Positions 28,708 to 37,495 of a stretch of 64,000 nt of DNA are shown in pieces (position 1 is the stretch's first letter; each line of letters begins with the position of its first letter). Below the pieces are notes generated by a model. The model saw only the letters and a list, made by a program, of their open reading frames with translations, ran no database searches and was not told where the DNA came from. A program made the position numbers and the translations under genes. Location: contig OY782882.1 in NCBI GenBank assembly GCA_963678485.1, positions 4,030,001 through 4,094,000 on the forward strand, read 5' to 3'. This DNA comes from CALGYY01 sp963678485 (GTDB lineage Bacteria; Bacteroidota; Bacteroidia; Bacteroidales; CAIWKO01).

Positions 28708-28947
28708 TTACAATTCAATTTCTGAGCTTTTACCCAATTCATCCAGTTCGCGCAGGTAGCGCATGGTTTCTTCTGCTGCTTCTGGGCTGATAATTTCAAG
28801 AGCAAATCCGGTATGAAGCAGAATAAAATCGCCAACCTTCGGGTTTTCCAGCAACTGCAATGAGCAGTCAGTAATGGCTCCGTTTACCGACACTTTTGCC
28901 ATTTCACCATCGATGGATAATATTTCAGCAGGAATGCTTAGACACAT
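28708..28947 (-). CDS. hypC: Hydrogenase assembly chaperone HypC
   Basis: 79-aa HypC/HupF family chaperone. It starts MCLSIPAEIL, with the essential Cys2 that carries iron to HypD and binds the hydrogenase large subunit precursor, and has the following beta-barrel signature VGDFILLHTGFALEIIS. First gene of the hypC-hypD pair. On the minus strand a TACCTTTG sits at 28960-28967, only about 12 bases before the ATG, which would give a very short leader. Confidence 0.96.
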   Translation of the reverse strand: MCLSIPAEILSIDGEMAKVSVNGAITDCSLQLLENPKVGDFILLHTGFALEIISPEAAEETMRYLRELDELGKSSEIEL

Positions 28948-28959
28948 GCTTTTTTTTTA

Positions 28960-28967
28960 CAAAGGTA
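28960..28967 (-). promoter_or_regulatory. Candidate -7 element for hypC-hypD
   Basis: TACCTTTG on the minus strand, a perfect Bacteroidota TAnnTTTG match. No good TTG was found about 19 bases upstream, and the expected transcription start is only a few bases before the hypC ATG. Confidence 0.35.
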
Positions 28968-29032
28968 ATTCTTTTTTTTCGCTCATTAAACCTTGCCCCT
29001 GAAATGCCGTCCAAGGCCGCAAATTTTTTAAT

Positions 29033-29938
29033 ATGAAAACACTATTCCTTCTGAAACGCTTGTCATTGCTTGGCTGGCGCAACATCCTTACCTTTATTGG
29101 TGTCTTTCTTGGCTTCTCATCAGCAGTCACAGCCCAATATGGTGTAGTCGAAAATCAATTCCATATTATGGGAACTGTTCTTTCTGAGGATTGCCATGAT
29201 TCTCTTCCTGGTATACAACTAAGGCTGCAATCATCGTCCAACGATCGCAATTATTCTTACGCGCTGGATGAAACAAACAGCTTTCAAAATGGACAGTTCA
29301 GTCTGAATATGTATCATAATTTATATGATGAGAAGTATTTACTATTCGCAAATGATGTGGATGGCTCTGCCAATGGTCAATTCAGAGATACTGTGTTTGT
29401 AATTGCAACGGCTGATCTAAAGTTCAAATCGAACGAAGAAGGCCATTGGCATATGAATTACGTAAACAATGAACCATTGATTCTGCAAATGAAGCGCAGT
29501 GGCCCTTCTCCCTGCAGGGAGATTCCAATACAGCAAGATACCATCAAGGACCTAAGTATTTTGAATGTTCCAGATTCATTGCCCAAGCCTGTCGACACTG
29601 GAATAATTCAGGAAATGGCTGTGCTCGGTGTAACTGATACCAGCACTTCTTTTTCCCCTAATAACGGACTGCCAGAAAGTTTCAAATTCAGGATTTTTCC
29701 CAATCCTAATTCAGGACCGTTTAATGTTGAAATCGAGATGCTGTCGGCGGGCCGGATTGCTTTAGTTGTTTATGATGAACGTCTGAGAAAAATCTTCGAA
29801 AATAACATCGATCTTGAAAGTGGAGTGCATCAGGAACAAATTGATTTGAGTGAGGCAGCAAGCGGAACTTATTATCTGGTGCTAAGTTGCAGAACAACTC
29901 GCAAAGTTGCAAAGATTATCCGTGGCGGAACTGATTGA
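29033..29938 (+). CDS. Secreted protein with CnaB/carboxypeptidase-regulatory-like domain and T9SS type A tail
   Basis: 301-aa exported protein. Signal peptide about 1-35 (...FSSAVTAQ). Residues 36-155 form a beta domain beginning YGVVENQFHIMGTV with LPGIQLRLQ and DVDGSANGQF. This resembles the beta-sandwich seen in Bacteroidota proteins named radical-SAM-associated lipoproteins; no radical SAM gene is nearby, so that link is weak. After a Pro/Thr-rich linker, the last ~80 residues are a T9SS type A sorting domain (FRIFPNPNSGPFNVEI ... SGTYYLVLS). Transcribed divergently from hypC. Function unknown. Confidence 0.7.
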   Translation: MKTLFLLKRLSLLGWRNILTFIGVFLGFSSAVTAQYGVVENQFHIMGTVLSEDCHDSLPGIQLRLQSSSNDRNYSYALDETNSFQNGQFSLNMYHNLYDEKYLLFANDVDGSANGQFRDTVFVIATADLKFKSNEEGHWHMNYVNNEPLILQMKRSGPSPCREIPIQQDTIKDLSILNVPDSLPKPVDTGIIQEMAVLGVTDTSTSFSPNNGLPESFKFRIFPNPNSGPFNVEIEMLSAGRIALVVYDERLRKIFENNIDLESGVHQEQIDLSEAASGTYYLVLSCRTTRKVAKIIRGGTD

Positions 29939-30009
29939 GGTAGAAATCACGATTCACCTAAAAACAGAAATCATCCAAAAAATGTTTAAATTTGTGAAAA
30001 CTTTAGGTG

Positions 30010-30474
30010 ATGAGAAAAGTCTATCGCGAATATACCAACGGCGAAATTACGATTGAATGGCGGTCCGACCTCTGTAATCATTCAGGCATTTGTATCAATG
30101 ACCTCCCTGCAGTTTTTAATATGCTTTCCATTCCTTGGGTTGATGCTCATGGCGCTTCGACAGAAGATATTATCAAAACTGTTGAAGATTGTCCTACAGG
30201 AGCTTTAGCCTGGAGATATAATAACAAAGAGAAGAAGTCATCGAAAACTCAGGATTTTATTCCTGACGAAGCGTCCATTCCTCAACAAAAAAATGAGAAT
30301 GAAGAAATTCAGGTTGTGCTGATGCCCGATGGTCCGGTTGTTCTGAAAGGAGCCATTTCTGTAAAAATGGATGATGGCTCAATCGTGAAAAAGAAAGGCG
30401 TAGTAAGCATTTGCCGATGCGGACTTTCTAAAAAAATGCCCTGGTGCGATGGCGCTCACTTCAAAAAAGCATAA
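30010..30474 (+). CDS. Two-domain iron-sulfur protein (Fer4_19-type + CDGSH)
   Basis: 154-aa cytoplasmic protein. The N-terminal half matches the divergent single-cluster 4Fe-4S domain (Fer4_19): CNHSGIC near residue 21 and DCPTGAL near residue 60. A charged linker follows, then a C-terminal CDGSH domain, CRCGLSKKMPWCDGAHF, in which Cys-x-Cys, the later Cys and His would bind a [2Fe-2S] cluster. Likely an electron-transfer or redox-sensing protein; the partner is unknown. GTG at 30007 precedes the ATG at 30010 in frame; ATG is preferred. A TAAATTTG at 29987-29994 predicts transcription from about 30001. Confidence 0.85.
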   Translation: MRKVYREYTNGEITIEWRSDLCNHSGICINDLPAVFNMLSIPWVDAHGASTEDIIKTVEDCPTGALAWRYNNKEKKSSKTQDFIPDEASIPQQKNENEEIQVVLMPDGPVVLKGAISVKMDDGSIVKKKGVVSICRCGLSKKMPWCDGAHFKKA

Positions 30475-30488
30475 GCACTTTTTTGGCA

Positions 30489-32042
30489 TCACTGCGCAAC
30501 ATGTCCTTTTCTCAACAAATCATTCACTGTCTTCACCGGATTAAAGGTGCTGATGGGCACTTCCACGAAGACTGTCAGCCAATGTGCCATTGATCCATTC
30601 CAAAGTCCCGGTAGTTCCTGCGCTTTGAGATGCCGGCCATCTTTAGTTTTTGTTGAAATAAAACCAGTTTCCGGATCCATAAATTCCTGAAGGTCGAAGG
30701 CGCCGTCTTCAAAATCCTTGATGCAACAAACCAAATCAACAGGATTGAAATGCGTTGCAGCTTTAAATATTGCAGCTTGCTGAGCGTCGTGCATGTTTAC
30801 CTGAGATGATTCCACAATTTGAAGACTGATTTCATTATCCTCGTCCATTACCCAGAATGGGCCACCACCGGGTTCGCCCTCATTCTTTACCATACCGCAT
30901 ACACGAATAGGACAGTTGAGACGAATGTACAAATAATCGATCTGTTCCATGATATCAAACTGTCCATACTCTTCAGGAAACTTCATCATCAGCTGCTTTG
31001 CGCAAAAATCTCTGATTGTGTTCAATTCCGATTGCGTCACATTGGCATCGTCAAGCATTTCCAAAAAGTGGAATACTTTTTCCCTGATACTTATTAATAA
31101 ACCTCCAAGCAACTGTTTGTATTCAACGGTAGGCTCTTTAAGCCAGTCATGGACAACATTATCAATGTTCTTGATAAAGATGATGTCTGCATCCAATGCC
31201 GCCAGATTATTTAATAATGCACCATGACCGCCGGGTCTGAACAATAGGCTATCATCCGCATTCCTGAATGGTTTGTTTTCCATGTCAACCGCAATTATAT
31301 CAGTACATGGTTCCTGTATTGAATGCGTAATAATATATTTTACATTATACTTGCTTTCATATAATGGGATCACCTTTTTAAGCAATGCCTCAAAGGGAGC
31401 TATATGTTCCGGTGATAAAGTAAAATGAAGATAAACTTCCTTATTATCATTGGTGCAATACAATGCACCTTCAACCAAATGCTCTTCAACGGCTTTTCTT
31501 GATTGATTTTCATATGAATGAAAACTTAGCAATCCCTTGGGGAGATTGGCATAGGCAAGTCCTTTTTCTGATAATAATGCATCCAATACAACCTCATGGC
31601 GACCTTCGCTGAGGCACTTGGAGATGGTCGTTCCTTGCGCTATTAGTTCATCTTCAAGATCCTTATAGAATGCAAACTGAGTGATATTCGTAAAAAACTC
31701 ACGCGCCATTTTATGTCCGGGATGTTCCAGTTCATCTACCGCAGAAATACCCTGTTTTTTGAGCTCATCAAGTAAGTTGAATAAATGACTAAACATTCTT
31801 GATGCGGCACCTGATGCAGGGACAAACTTGATACAATTCAAATGATGCGCTTCCTTAAGGTATAAGGAACGAAGTGTATCCAGTTCTTCTTTATCAGCAG
31901 CAATGATTCCATCGCCAATAGTAGCGGCTTTGACTAAATTTATATAGGGAAAGCCTTTTTTAAAATGATTGATTTGTTGTTCTACTTTGGCCAGTGTCAT
32001 TCCTCTGGCTGTGATGGCTTCGATGTCTTTTTCATTAAACAT
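30489..32042 (-). CDS. DUF4301 family protein
   Basis: 517-aa protein of the DUF4301 family, common in Bacteroidota and of unknown biochemical role. Recognisable segments: an N-terminal FNEKDIEAITARGM, a nucleotide-binding-like VPASGAASRMF, RPGGHGALLNNL in the middle and EGEPGGGPFWV later. The PASGAASRMF and PGGHGALL pieces resemble the nucleotidyltransferase (sugar-1-phosphate) fold, so activity on a nucleotide or sugar substrate is possible; this is inference. No signal peptide, so cytoplasmic. Starts 11 bases after the upstream subtilase gene and is probably co-transcribed with it. Confidence 0.85.
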   Translation of the reverse strand: MFNEKDIEAITARGMTLAKVEQQINHFKKGFPYINLVKAATIGDGIIAADKEELDTLRSLYLKEAHHLNCIKFVPASGAASRMFSHLFNLLDELKKQGISAVDELEHPGHKMAREFFTNITQFAFYKDLEDELIAQGTTISKCLSEGRHEVVLDALLSEKGLAYANLPKGLLSFHSYENQSRKAVEEHLVEGALYCTNDNKEVYLHFTLSPEHIAPFEALLKKVIPLYESKYNVKYIITHSIQEPCTDIIAVDMENKPFRNADDSLLFRPGGHGALLNNLAALDADIIFIKNIDNVVHDWLKEPTVEYKQLLGGLLISIREKVFHFLEMLDDANVTQSELNTIRDFCAKQLMMKFPEEYGQFDIMEQIDYLYIRLNCPIRVCGMVKNEGEPGGGPFWVMDEDNEISLQIVESSQVNMHDAQQAAIFKAATHFNPVDLVCCIKDFEDGAFDLQEFMDPETGFISTKTKDGRHLKAQELPGLWNGSMAHWLTVFVEVPISTFNPVKTVNDLLRKGHVAQ

Positions 32043-32053
32043 AGAAAGTAGGC

Positions 32054-34675
32054 TTAGTTGGTTTTTATAAAACGATATCTTTTGCTAGTATTATCACCTT
32101 CAAGGCTTAGAATATAAATTCCAGTGGCAAGTCGGGAAATGTCAATGATAGCTGTCTCTCCAGCAGAAATTGATAAATCATTTTGACTGCAAATACGACC
32201 ACCAATTTCCTGAATGCGGTATGTTAGCTTCCCCTGATTTGCAGCATTTGTTTGCAGGTAAAGCATTTCATGTGCAGGATTAGGCCAGATTTGCCATGCT
32301 TCATCCCGTGCGGAAACTATGGATGATGGTTCAGCTTGCGAGAAGATTTTAATGTTGTCGATGTACAAATAATTTCCCCGTTTGTTTACTGCAGTGAAGC
32401 GGATGATTACATCAGGATGTCCTGCAAAGGCTGATAAATCTATGGTTTCAGTCCTCCACTGGTCAGCGCGCCATGGAACAAAATACTGAGTTACGGTGTC
32501 GTAGGTTTGCAATTGTGTTCCCCCTTTGTAATATACAAGATTGGAAAAACTCTGTCCGCAGTCAGTGGAGACAAATACTTTTAAGGTGTCAGCCATTAAT
32601 ATATGTATGTTTTGATAGGCTACATCAAACTTAAGGAAAGCACTGTCAATACTGCTGAAATCAAATGATGGAGATACGAGGTCATCGATTTGATTGGCAG
32701 GAATGTCACCCCGAAAGCGCATGACGGCGGAGTACTGGCTGAACTGAGATCCAACCGTGCTGGCTGTATCCCAAGTGGCATTTCTATTTGGATTGTTGAT
32801 GAACCAGCTAATTGAATCAATGCCCTGTTCGAAATCCTCAATGAAAGGAAGAACCTCACGTGGCCGGCTGTGGAAGCGGGAAGTTCTGTGATTGTTCACC
32901 AGCGAAACTTCATGCATTAAACTATCACTTTCGAAACCAACATTGAATTCTGCAAATTCTGAAAATGGAATCGTGACGCTGGGTAAAATTATATTAAGAG
33001 ATTGTCCTGGTAAAACATTACCTGCCCATTGGTAATTTGCAATGGTGCCTCCAGTCAATCCATAATGAAAAGTTCCTTGTGTAATGGCGAGTTGGCCGTT
33101 ATTGTAAAGTGTTACTTCAGGTGTCAGCAGTGAATCACAGAGAAAAGAATTTCCCGGATTGATCACTTGCGCAAGCACTGCGTCATAATGGTTGCTGTCG
33201 GGAGGTACCGGTGTGTGCAGGCCTGACAGATACTGAAAGGCAGCGTATACATCGATGAGTCCCATACCATATGTGTTATCTTCACCGGGTGCGCCTAAGT
33301 CGGTTGCCGTAACATATAAAGCATACAGAAGATCATCGCCACTGAGATAGGGGAAGGCTTCTTTTAGAAGTAATACTGCACCCGTGACATGTGGTCCGGC
33401 CATGGAAGTGCCCGATAATGCTGCATATCCATTCGAGTTTATTGCAGAGCGTACATCCACACCCGGCGCTGAAACTTCAGGTTTTATCAGTAAGGATCCA
33501 GAGCCTCCGCAAACACTGGGTCCGCGACTTGAGAAGCTTGCAATGGGGAATCCTGCTGAGTTTCCATCTAGTGCACCAACAGTAAAACTATTGGTGACAG
33601 TGGTGTTGATTTCATGCGGTATACCAATAGTAGTATCGCCGGGTCCGTCGTTACCTGCAGAGAATACATTGGCAATACCGGCTGCAGCAATGGCCGTGAA
33701 CATCTGGCTTGCGTAAGAATCACACAGTGTTGTATCGGTGGCTACGCCATAGCCCCAGGAGTTGTTGATAGCATCAGGAATATCCCAAAAAGTGTTAGTG
33801 TCGCCATCAGGATTTAGTGCCCATTCGTATGCATACATAAAAGCCGTGAGTGGTTTTACAGTGGCCATAGAGGTTGCAACAGGATCCGAGCAAATCCAAT
33901 AAGCATTGAAAGCAACTCCGATGGTATCGTTGGTGGCGGTTTCCAAACCCAGTGTGGTGCCGAGCGTGTGCGTACCATGTGAGCCTGTTTTATCAGCAGG
34001 AAGTTCCGAATCGTAAGGAAACCAGCACTGCGACATGGGGAAAAAGTTGGCAAGGAATCGTTCGCGCAAAGCAGGATGATCGGGCCATACACCAGTGTCG
34101 ATACTATAGGAGATTCTGTTTTTTCCGGTATAACCCAATTTCCACATTTTATCAGCTTTGATTACCTCAAGTCCGATTTCTGCGGAGCCTACTTCTTTTG
34201 GATCAAGCGGACGATATGAGACAGGTTTGGTAGGAGCAGTTAAATAGGCATTATCAAGATCCATCCAGGCAACATCGCTGCGCTGGGCTAATTGGAAAAC
34301 TAGCTCATCGCTCGCATCGACAACAATTAAGTTAACAAGCCAGAATTGCTGTATTGCTGTGTTTGCCAAGCTGTGGTTTTGCTTGTAATTATTAATAAAG
34401 CTCATCAATGGCAATTGCGTTTGACTTGCTTTTGCTCTAAGTTGTCTGATTAGTAGCTGTTGCCTTTGCTGAAGGTTCATGCCCTCTTGTGCAACTCTAA
34501 GGTTGAATGCATTCAGGTCGACCTGATCATTAAGCAGAACAATAACCCGTTGAGTGGAATTGCCGTTTACTCTGCTGTGTAAGGAATTCCAAAGAGCATC
34601 ACCGATATATGCTTGCTGAGCATTTAAGATGAACGCGCTACTTATAAGGGTCAGGAAAAAAAGTATTTTTTTCAT
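32054..34675 (-). CDS. Secreted S8 family serine peptidase (subtilase) with T9SS type A tail
   Basis: 873-aa exported protease. The ATG at 34675 begins a clean signal peptide (MKKILFFLTLISSAFILNAQ). A possible start at 34738 lies upstream of the predicted promoter (minus-strand TATTTTTG at 34702-34709) and is rejected. After a propeptide-like region (about 20-165), the subtilase domain has Asp in SIDTGVWPDHP (~192), His in GSHGTHTLG (~234) and Ser in LSGTSMAGPHVTGA (~423). Then come a beta-rich domain, a jellyroll-like domain (LKFDVAYQNIHI ... YLYIDNIKIF) and a C-terminal T9SS sorting domain (IWPNPAHEMLYLQT). Extracellular protein degradation is expected. Operon with the DUF4301 gene. Confidence 0.92.
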   Translation of the reverse strand: MKKILFFLTLISSAFILNAQQAYIGDALWNSLHSRVNGNSTQRVIVLLNDQVDLNAFNLRVAQEGMNLQQRQQLLIRQLRAKASQTQLPLMSFINNYKQNHSLANTAIQQFWLVNLIVVDASDELVFQLAQRSDVAWMDLDNAYLTAPTKPVSYRPLDPKEVGSAEIGLEVIKADKMWKLGYTGKNRISYSIDTGVWPDHPALRERFLANFFPMSQCWFPYDSELPADKTGSHGTHTLGTTLGLETATNDTIGVAFNAYWICSDPVATSMATVKPLTAFMYAYEWALNPDGDTNTFWDIPDAINNSWGYGVATDTTLCDSYASQMFTAIAAAGIANVFSAGNDGPGDTTIGIPHEINTTVTNSFTVGALDGNSAGFPIASFSSRGPSVCGGSGSLLIKPEVSAPGVDVRSAINSNGYAALSGTSMAGPHVTGAVLLLKEAFPYLSGDDLLYALYVTATDLGAPGEDNTYGMGLIDVYAAFQYLSGLHTPVPPDSNHYDAVLAQVINPGNSFLCDSLLTPEVTLYNNGQLAITQGTFHYGLTGGTIANYQWAGNVLPGQSLNIILPSVTIPFSEFAEFNVGFESDSLMHEVSLVNNHRTSRFHSRPREVLPFIEDFEQGIDSISWFINNPNRNATWDTASTVGSQFSQYSAVMRFRGDIPANQIDDLVSPSFDFSSIDSAFLKFDVAYQNIHILMADTLKVFVSTDCGQSFSNLVYYKGGTQLQTYDTVTQYFVPWRADQWRTETIDLSAFAGHPDVIIRFTAVNKRGNYLYIDNIKIFSQAEPSSIVSARDEAWQIWPNPAHEMLYLQTNAANQGKLTYRIQEIGGRICSQNDLSISAGETAIIDISRLATGIYILSLEGDNTSKRYRFIKTN

Positions 34676-35210
34676 CAATTTTAATTCTAATCGATTTTTG
34701 TCAAAAATAGTGAAATATCCTTTACCTTCGCTGTTCATGATGCCACAGTGATGAGAAAGATTGTTTCATAATAAGCAGTGTCAGCCTATAAAGTCAGTCT
34801 GTTGTATTTTCCTCTTGTTGCCTGACAGCCGATTGCAAGAGCTCGTCAACATTGCGGACGCCTTGTTTACGTAAATTTATAATCAGCCACTGAATCTACA
34901 AACATTCGCGGTAAATAGTCATCGCACTATTTGTTAATTGCCAATTAGGTTGAAGACTAGTGGGCTTGAGAAGTTTATTGATTTTGGATTACGCTATTTG
35001 AATTAGCAAGTCAGATCGAAAATATTTTCATAAATCCATTGCATAAAATGGCTTCGATTGCTGGATTCAGCATTTCAACTTATCTGCATAACAGCACTTC
35101 GTTTTCCGTAAAACGATATTAAAAAAACAAATCATACTATAAATGTAACTACAATTTTGCCGGTTACTTTTTCATTAAAAAGATTATCTTTGTTTCATAA
35201 TCTTCAAACC
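34676..35210. other. Intergenic region between divergent genes, with repeat copy A
   Basis: About 535 bases. Holds the minus-strand promoter of the subtilase gene, a decayed copy of the 150-bp element (34775-34903) and, near the right end, a TATCTTTG (35185-35192) for the gene at 35211. Confidence 0.55.
34775..34903. repeat. Dispersed ~150-bp element, copy A (decayed)
   Basis: Related to 58688-58832 and 60544-60708. Shared blocks in the same order: CAGTGTC..CCTATAAAGTC, GACAGCCGATT, GCGGACGCCTTG and CAGCCACTGA. The terminal inverted repeats are badly eroded. It lies in the upstream region of two divergent genes. Confidence 0.6.
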
Positions 35211-35606
35211 ATGAAATGTCCTGTTTGTAAAACTGATATGATTATCCTAGAACTGGAACAGGTGGAGACCGACTACTGCACATTTTGCAAAGGTATTTGG
35301 TTGGATGCCGGTGAGCTTGAGCTATTACTTGAGGGCGCAGCTGCAAAAGATGAATTACTCAAAAGTCTGCACCCTGCAACCAATTGCCGTGAAGCCCCCA
35401 GATCTTGTCCGCGCTGCAACAAGAAAATGAACAAGGTGTTTATGGGTAATAATGAGGAGGTATTGCTAGACTCCTGCCGCAAAGGTCATGGGCTTTGGTT
35501 TGATGCCGGTGAATTGCAGGAAGTGGTGAAATTGGCGTCATCAGGGCAACAGACTAAAATGATGCAATTGTTGCACGATATGTTTGAATATACCATGAAA
35601 AAATAA
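35211..35606 (+). CDS. Double zinc-ribbon protein (TFIIB-type zinc finger family)
   Basis: 131-aa small protein with two related zinc-ribbon units. First: CPVCKTDM ... YCTFCKGIWLDAGELE; second: CPRCNKKM ... LDSCRKGHGLWFDAGELQ. The repeated W(L/F)DAGEL motif is the hallmark of the zf-TFIIB family of small bacterial proteins, whose role is not known. ATG at 35211 is chosen over 35157 because the first zinc ligand follows at once and because a TATCTTTG at 35185-35192 places transcription near 35198. Just upstream of lemA and the M48 protease, with a 72-base gap to lemA. Confidence 0.85.
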   Translation: MKCPVCKTDMIILELEQVETDYCTFCKGIWLDAGELELLLEGAAAKDELLKSLHPATNCREAPRSCPRCNKKMNKVFMGNNEEVLLDSCRKGHGLWFDAGELQEVVKLASSGQQTKMMQLLHDMFEYTMKK

Positions 35607-35664
35607 ATTGCAATAAAAGCTCTTACCTTTCGTCGTTAATCTTATTAAAATCAAAAACCTTAAC

Positions 35665-35670
35665 AGGAGG
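35665..35670 (+). promoter_or_regulatory. Unusually strong ribosome binding site before lemA
   Basis: A full AGGAGG located 8 bases before the lemA ATG. Most genes in this window lack a recognisable Shine-Dalgarno sequence, as usual in Bacteroidota, so this one stands out and suggests high or independent translation. Confidence 0.6.
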
Positions 35671-35678
35671 AAATAAAA

Positions 35679-36233
35679 ATGATTGCATTATGGATTGTTC
35701 TCGGGATTATTGTAATCCTTGTTTTATTTATTATTGGTGCCTACAATTCGCTGGTGCGACTGCGTAATCAGGTAAAGAATGCCTGGGCACAAATTGATGT
35801 GCAGTTAAAAAGAAGGCACGATTTGATTCCAAACCTCATTGAGACCGTTAAAGGCTACATGACTCACGAGCGTGAGACTTTAACAAAAATCACAGAAGCA
35901 CGTAGCAATGCCATGAGTGCAAACACTATTTCTGAGAAGGCGCAGGCTGAAGGTGTGCTTAGTGGATTGATGGGAAAACTACAGGTAGCTATTGAAGCTT
36001 ACCCTGATCTGAAAGCCAATCAGAACTTTCTTGCACTGCAGGAAGAGCTTACGTCCACTGAAAATAAATTGTCATATGCCCGTCAGAGTTACAATGATCA
36101 GGTATTGACCTACAATAATAAAACACAGGTATTCCCTTCTAATGTTGTTGCAGGTATGTTTGGTTTCAAACAGGGTGATTTCTTCGAAATTACTGATGTT
36201 GCTGAGAAAGCAGTACCTCAGGTGAAATTTTAA
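35679..36233 (+). CDS. lemA: LemA family protein
   Basis: 184-aa LemA family membrane protein. A single N-terminal membrane helix (IALWIVLGIIVILVLFIIGAYNSLV) is followed by a long alpha-helical bundle with the typical NQVKNAWAQIDVQLKRRHDLIPNLIETVKGY signature (split here by the family's helix turn) and a C-terminal FGFKQGDFFEI. The function of LemA is not settled. In many genomes it sits beside an HtpX-like M48 protease, as here (20-base gap), suggesting they act together at the membrane. Confidence 0.93.
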   Translation: MIALWIVLGIIVILVLFIIGAYNSLVRLRNQVKNAWAQIDVQLKRRHDLIPNLIETVKGYMTHERETLTKITEARSNAMSANTISEKAQAEGVLSGLMGKLQVAIEAYPDLKANQNFLALQEELTSTENKLSYARQSYNDQVLTYNNKTQVFPSNVVAGMFGFKQGDFFEITDVAEKAVPQVKF

Positions 36234-36253
36234 TTTTTTAACGCCCAACGATT

Positions 36254-37465
36254 ATGTGGGAACTCATTCGTGCGAACCAGCGGAAGTCCGCTATTCTCAT
36301 AGTGCTCATGGCGATTGTACTTGTAGGTATGGGCTATGTGATTGGTTATTTTGTTGATGGTATCTCAGGTGGTATATGGGGAATCATCATTGCCACAGCC
36401 GTATGGCTGATTCAATTATTGATCAGTTTTATGGCTGGTGGCGACATCATGCTCAGCACTAGCGGGGCAAAGCCGATTACTCCTGATATTCATCCTCAGC
36501 TTTACAACGTGGTAGAGGAAATGCGCATTGCAGCCGGCATGAATGCTACACCTAAAATATATATCATCAATAGCGAAATGCCAAACGCCTTTGCAACAGG
36601 CATGTCACCAAATAATTGTTCAGTTGCAGTTACGGCAGGATTACTTGGACGGTTGAATCGCGATGAACTTCAAGGTGTCGTGGCGCATGAAATGTCGCAT
36701 ATCATAAATCGTGATATTCGCTTTATGACCATTGCGGGTATTATGATGGGTACCATTGTGCTTATCGCTGAAATCGTGCTTCGCGGAATGTTTTATTCTG
36801 GTGGTGGAAGTCGCAGAAGCGACAATAGTGGCGGCGGTGGCGGGCAAATCATAATGATTCTTATTGTACTTGCGGTGGCTATTCTCGCACCTATTTTTGC
36901 ACAACTGCTGTATTTTTCTATCTCGCGAAAGCGTGAATACCTTGCTGATGCTTCTGCAGTGAGACTTACAAGATACCCGGAAGGTCTGGCATCGGCTCTT
37001 GAAAAAATTGCTAACTCGGATGCTACCATTCCTACAGCAAATAAGGTGACAGCCCCAATGTATATCGTTAATCCATTGAAGCGCACAAAAACTAAAAAAG
37101 TATCCGATTTAAGTAGTACGCATCCTCCAATTTCGGAGCGCGTCAGGATACTTAGAAGTATGTCAGGTGGAGCTAATTTTGTGAATTACGATCAGGCTTA
37201 CCAATCGGTTCGTAGCAGATCTGGTATCATTCCAAAATCAGGCTTATCAGATCTTAGTTCAATGCCACTGCGACAAGGATTAGTGAACGAAACAGCATAC
37301 AGCGATATAAAAACCACTACTCGTGCAACAGGCGATATTATGATGACCGTTGATCATTATAAAATTATTGACTGCAGCTGCGGATTAAAACTTAAAGTTC
37401 CACCCGGATTTGCTGGCAAGGAATTGTATTGCACCAGATGTGGTGCTGTACATAATTTGTCCTGA
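36254..37465 (+). CDS. htpX: M48 family membrane metalloprotease (HtpX-like) with C-terminal zinc-ribbon-like tail
   Basis: 403-aa membrane protease. Two N-terminal membrane helices (about 14-34 and 40-60), zinc-binding HEMSH motif (His145, Glu146, His149) followed by NRD, two more membrane helices (~155-180 and ~196-220) and the third ligand region EYLADASAV (~229). HtpX proteases degrade misfolded membrane proteins. Unusual: the last ~40 residues form a CSCGLKLKVPP ... YCTRCGAVH unit with two Cys pairs, which looks like a small zinc ribbon and is absent from E. coli HtpX (about 293 aa). Directly downstream of lemA and in the same operon. The symbol reflects family membership rather than proven orthology. 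Confidence 0.9.
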   Translation: MWELIRANQRKSAILIVLMAIVLVGMGYVIGYFVDGISGGIWGIIIATAVWLIQLLISFMAGGDIMLSTSGAKPITPDIHPQLYNVVEEMRIAAGMNATPKIYIINSEMPNAFATGMSPNNCSVAVTAGLLGRLNRDELQGVVAHEMSHIINRDIRFMTIAGIMMGTIVLIAEIVLRGMFYSGGGSRRSDNSGGGGGQIIMILIVLAVAILAPIFAQLLYFSISRKREYLADASAVRLTRYPEGLASALEKIANSDATIPTANKVTAPMYIVNPLKRTKTKKVSDLSSTHPPISERVRILRSMSGGANFVNYDQAYQSVRSRSGIIPKSGLSDLSSMPLRQGLVNETAYSDIKTTTRATGDIMMTVDHYKIIDCSCGLKLKVPPGFAGKELYCTRCGAVHNLS

Positions 37466-37495
37466 TCTATAATAAATACCTAAATCTATTACCCC

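Noticed and set aside
34675..34738. Longer start for the subtilase gene
   Set aside because: The extra residues precede a clean signal peptide and lie upstream of the predicted transcription start (TATTTTTG at 34702-34709).
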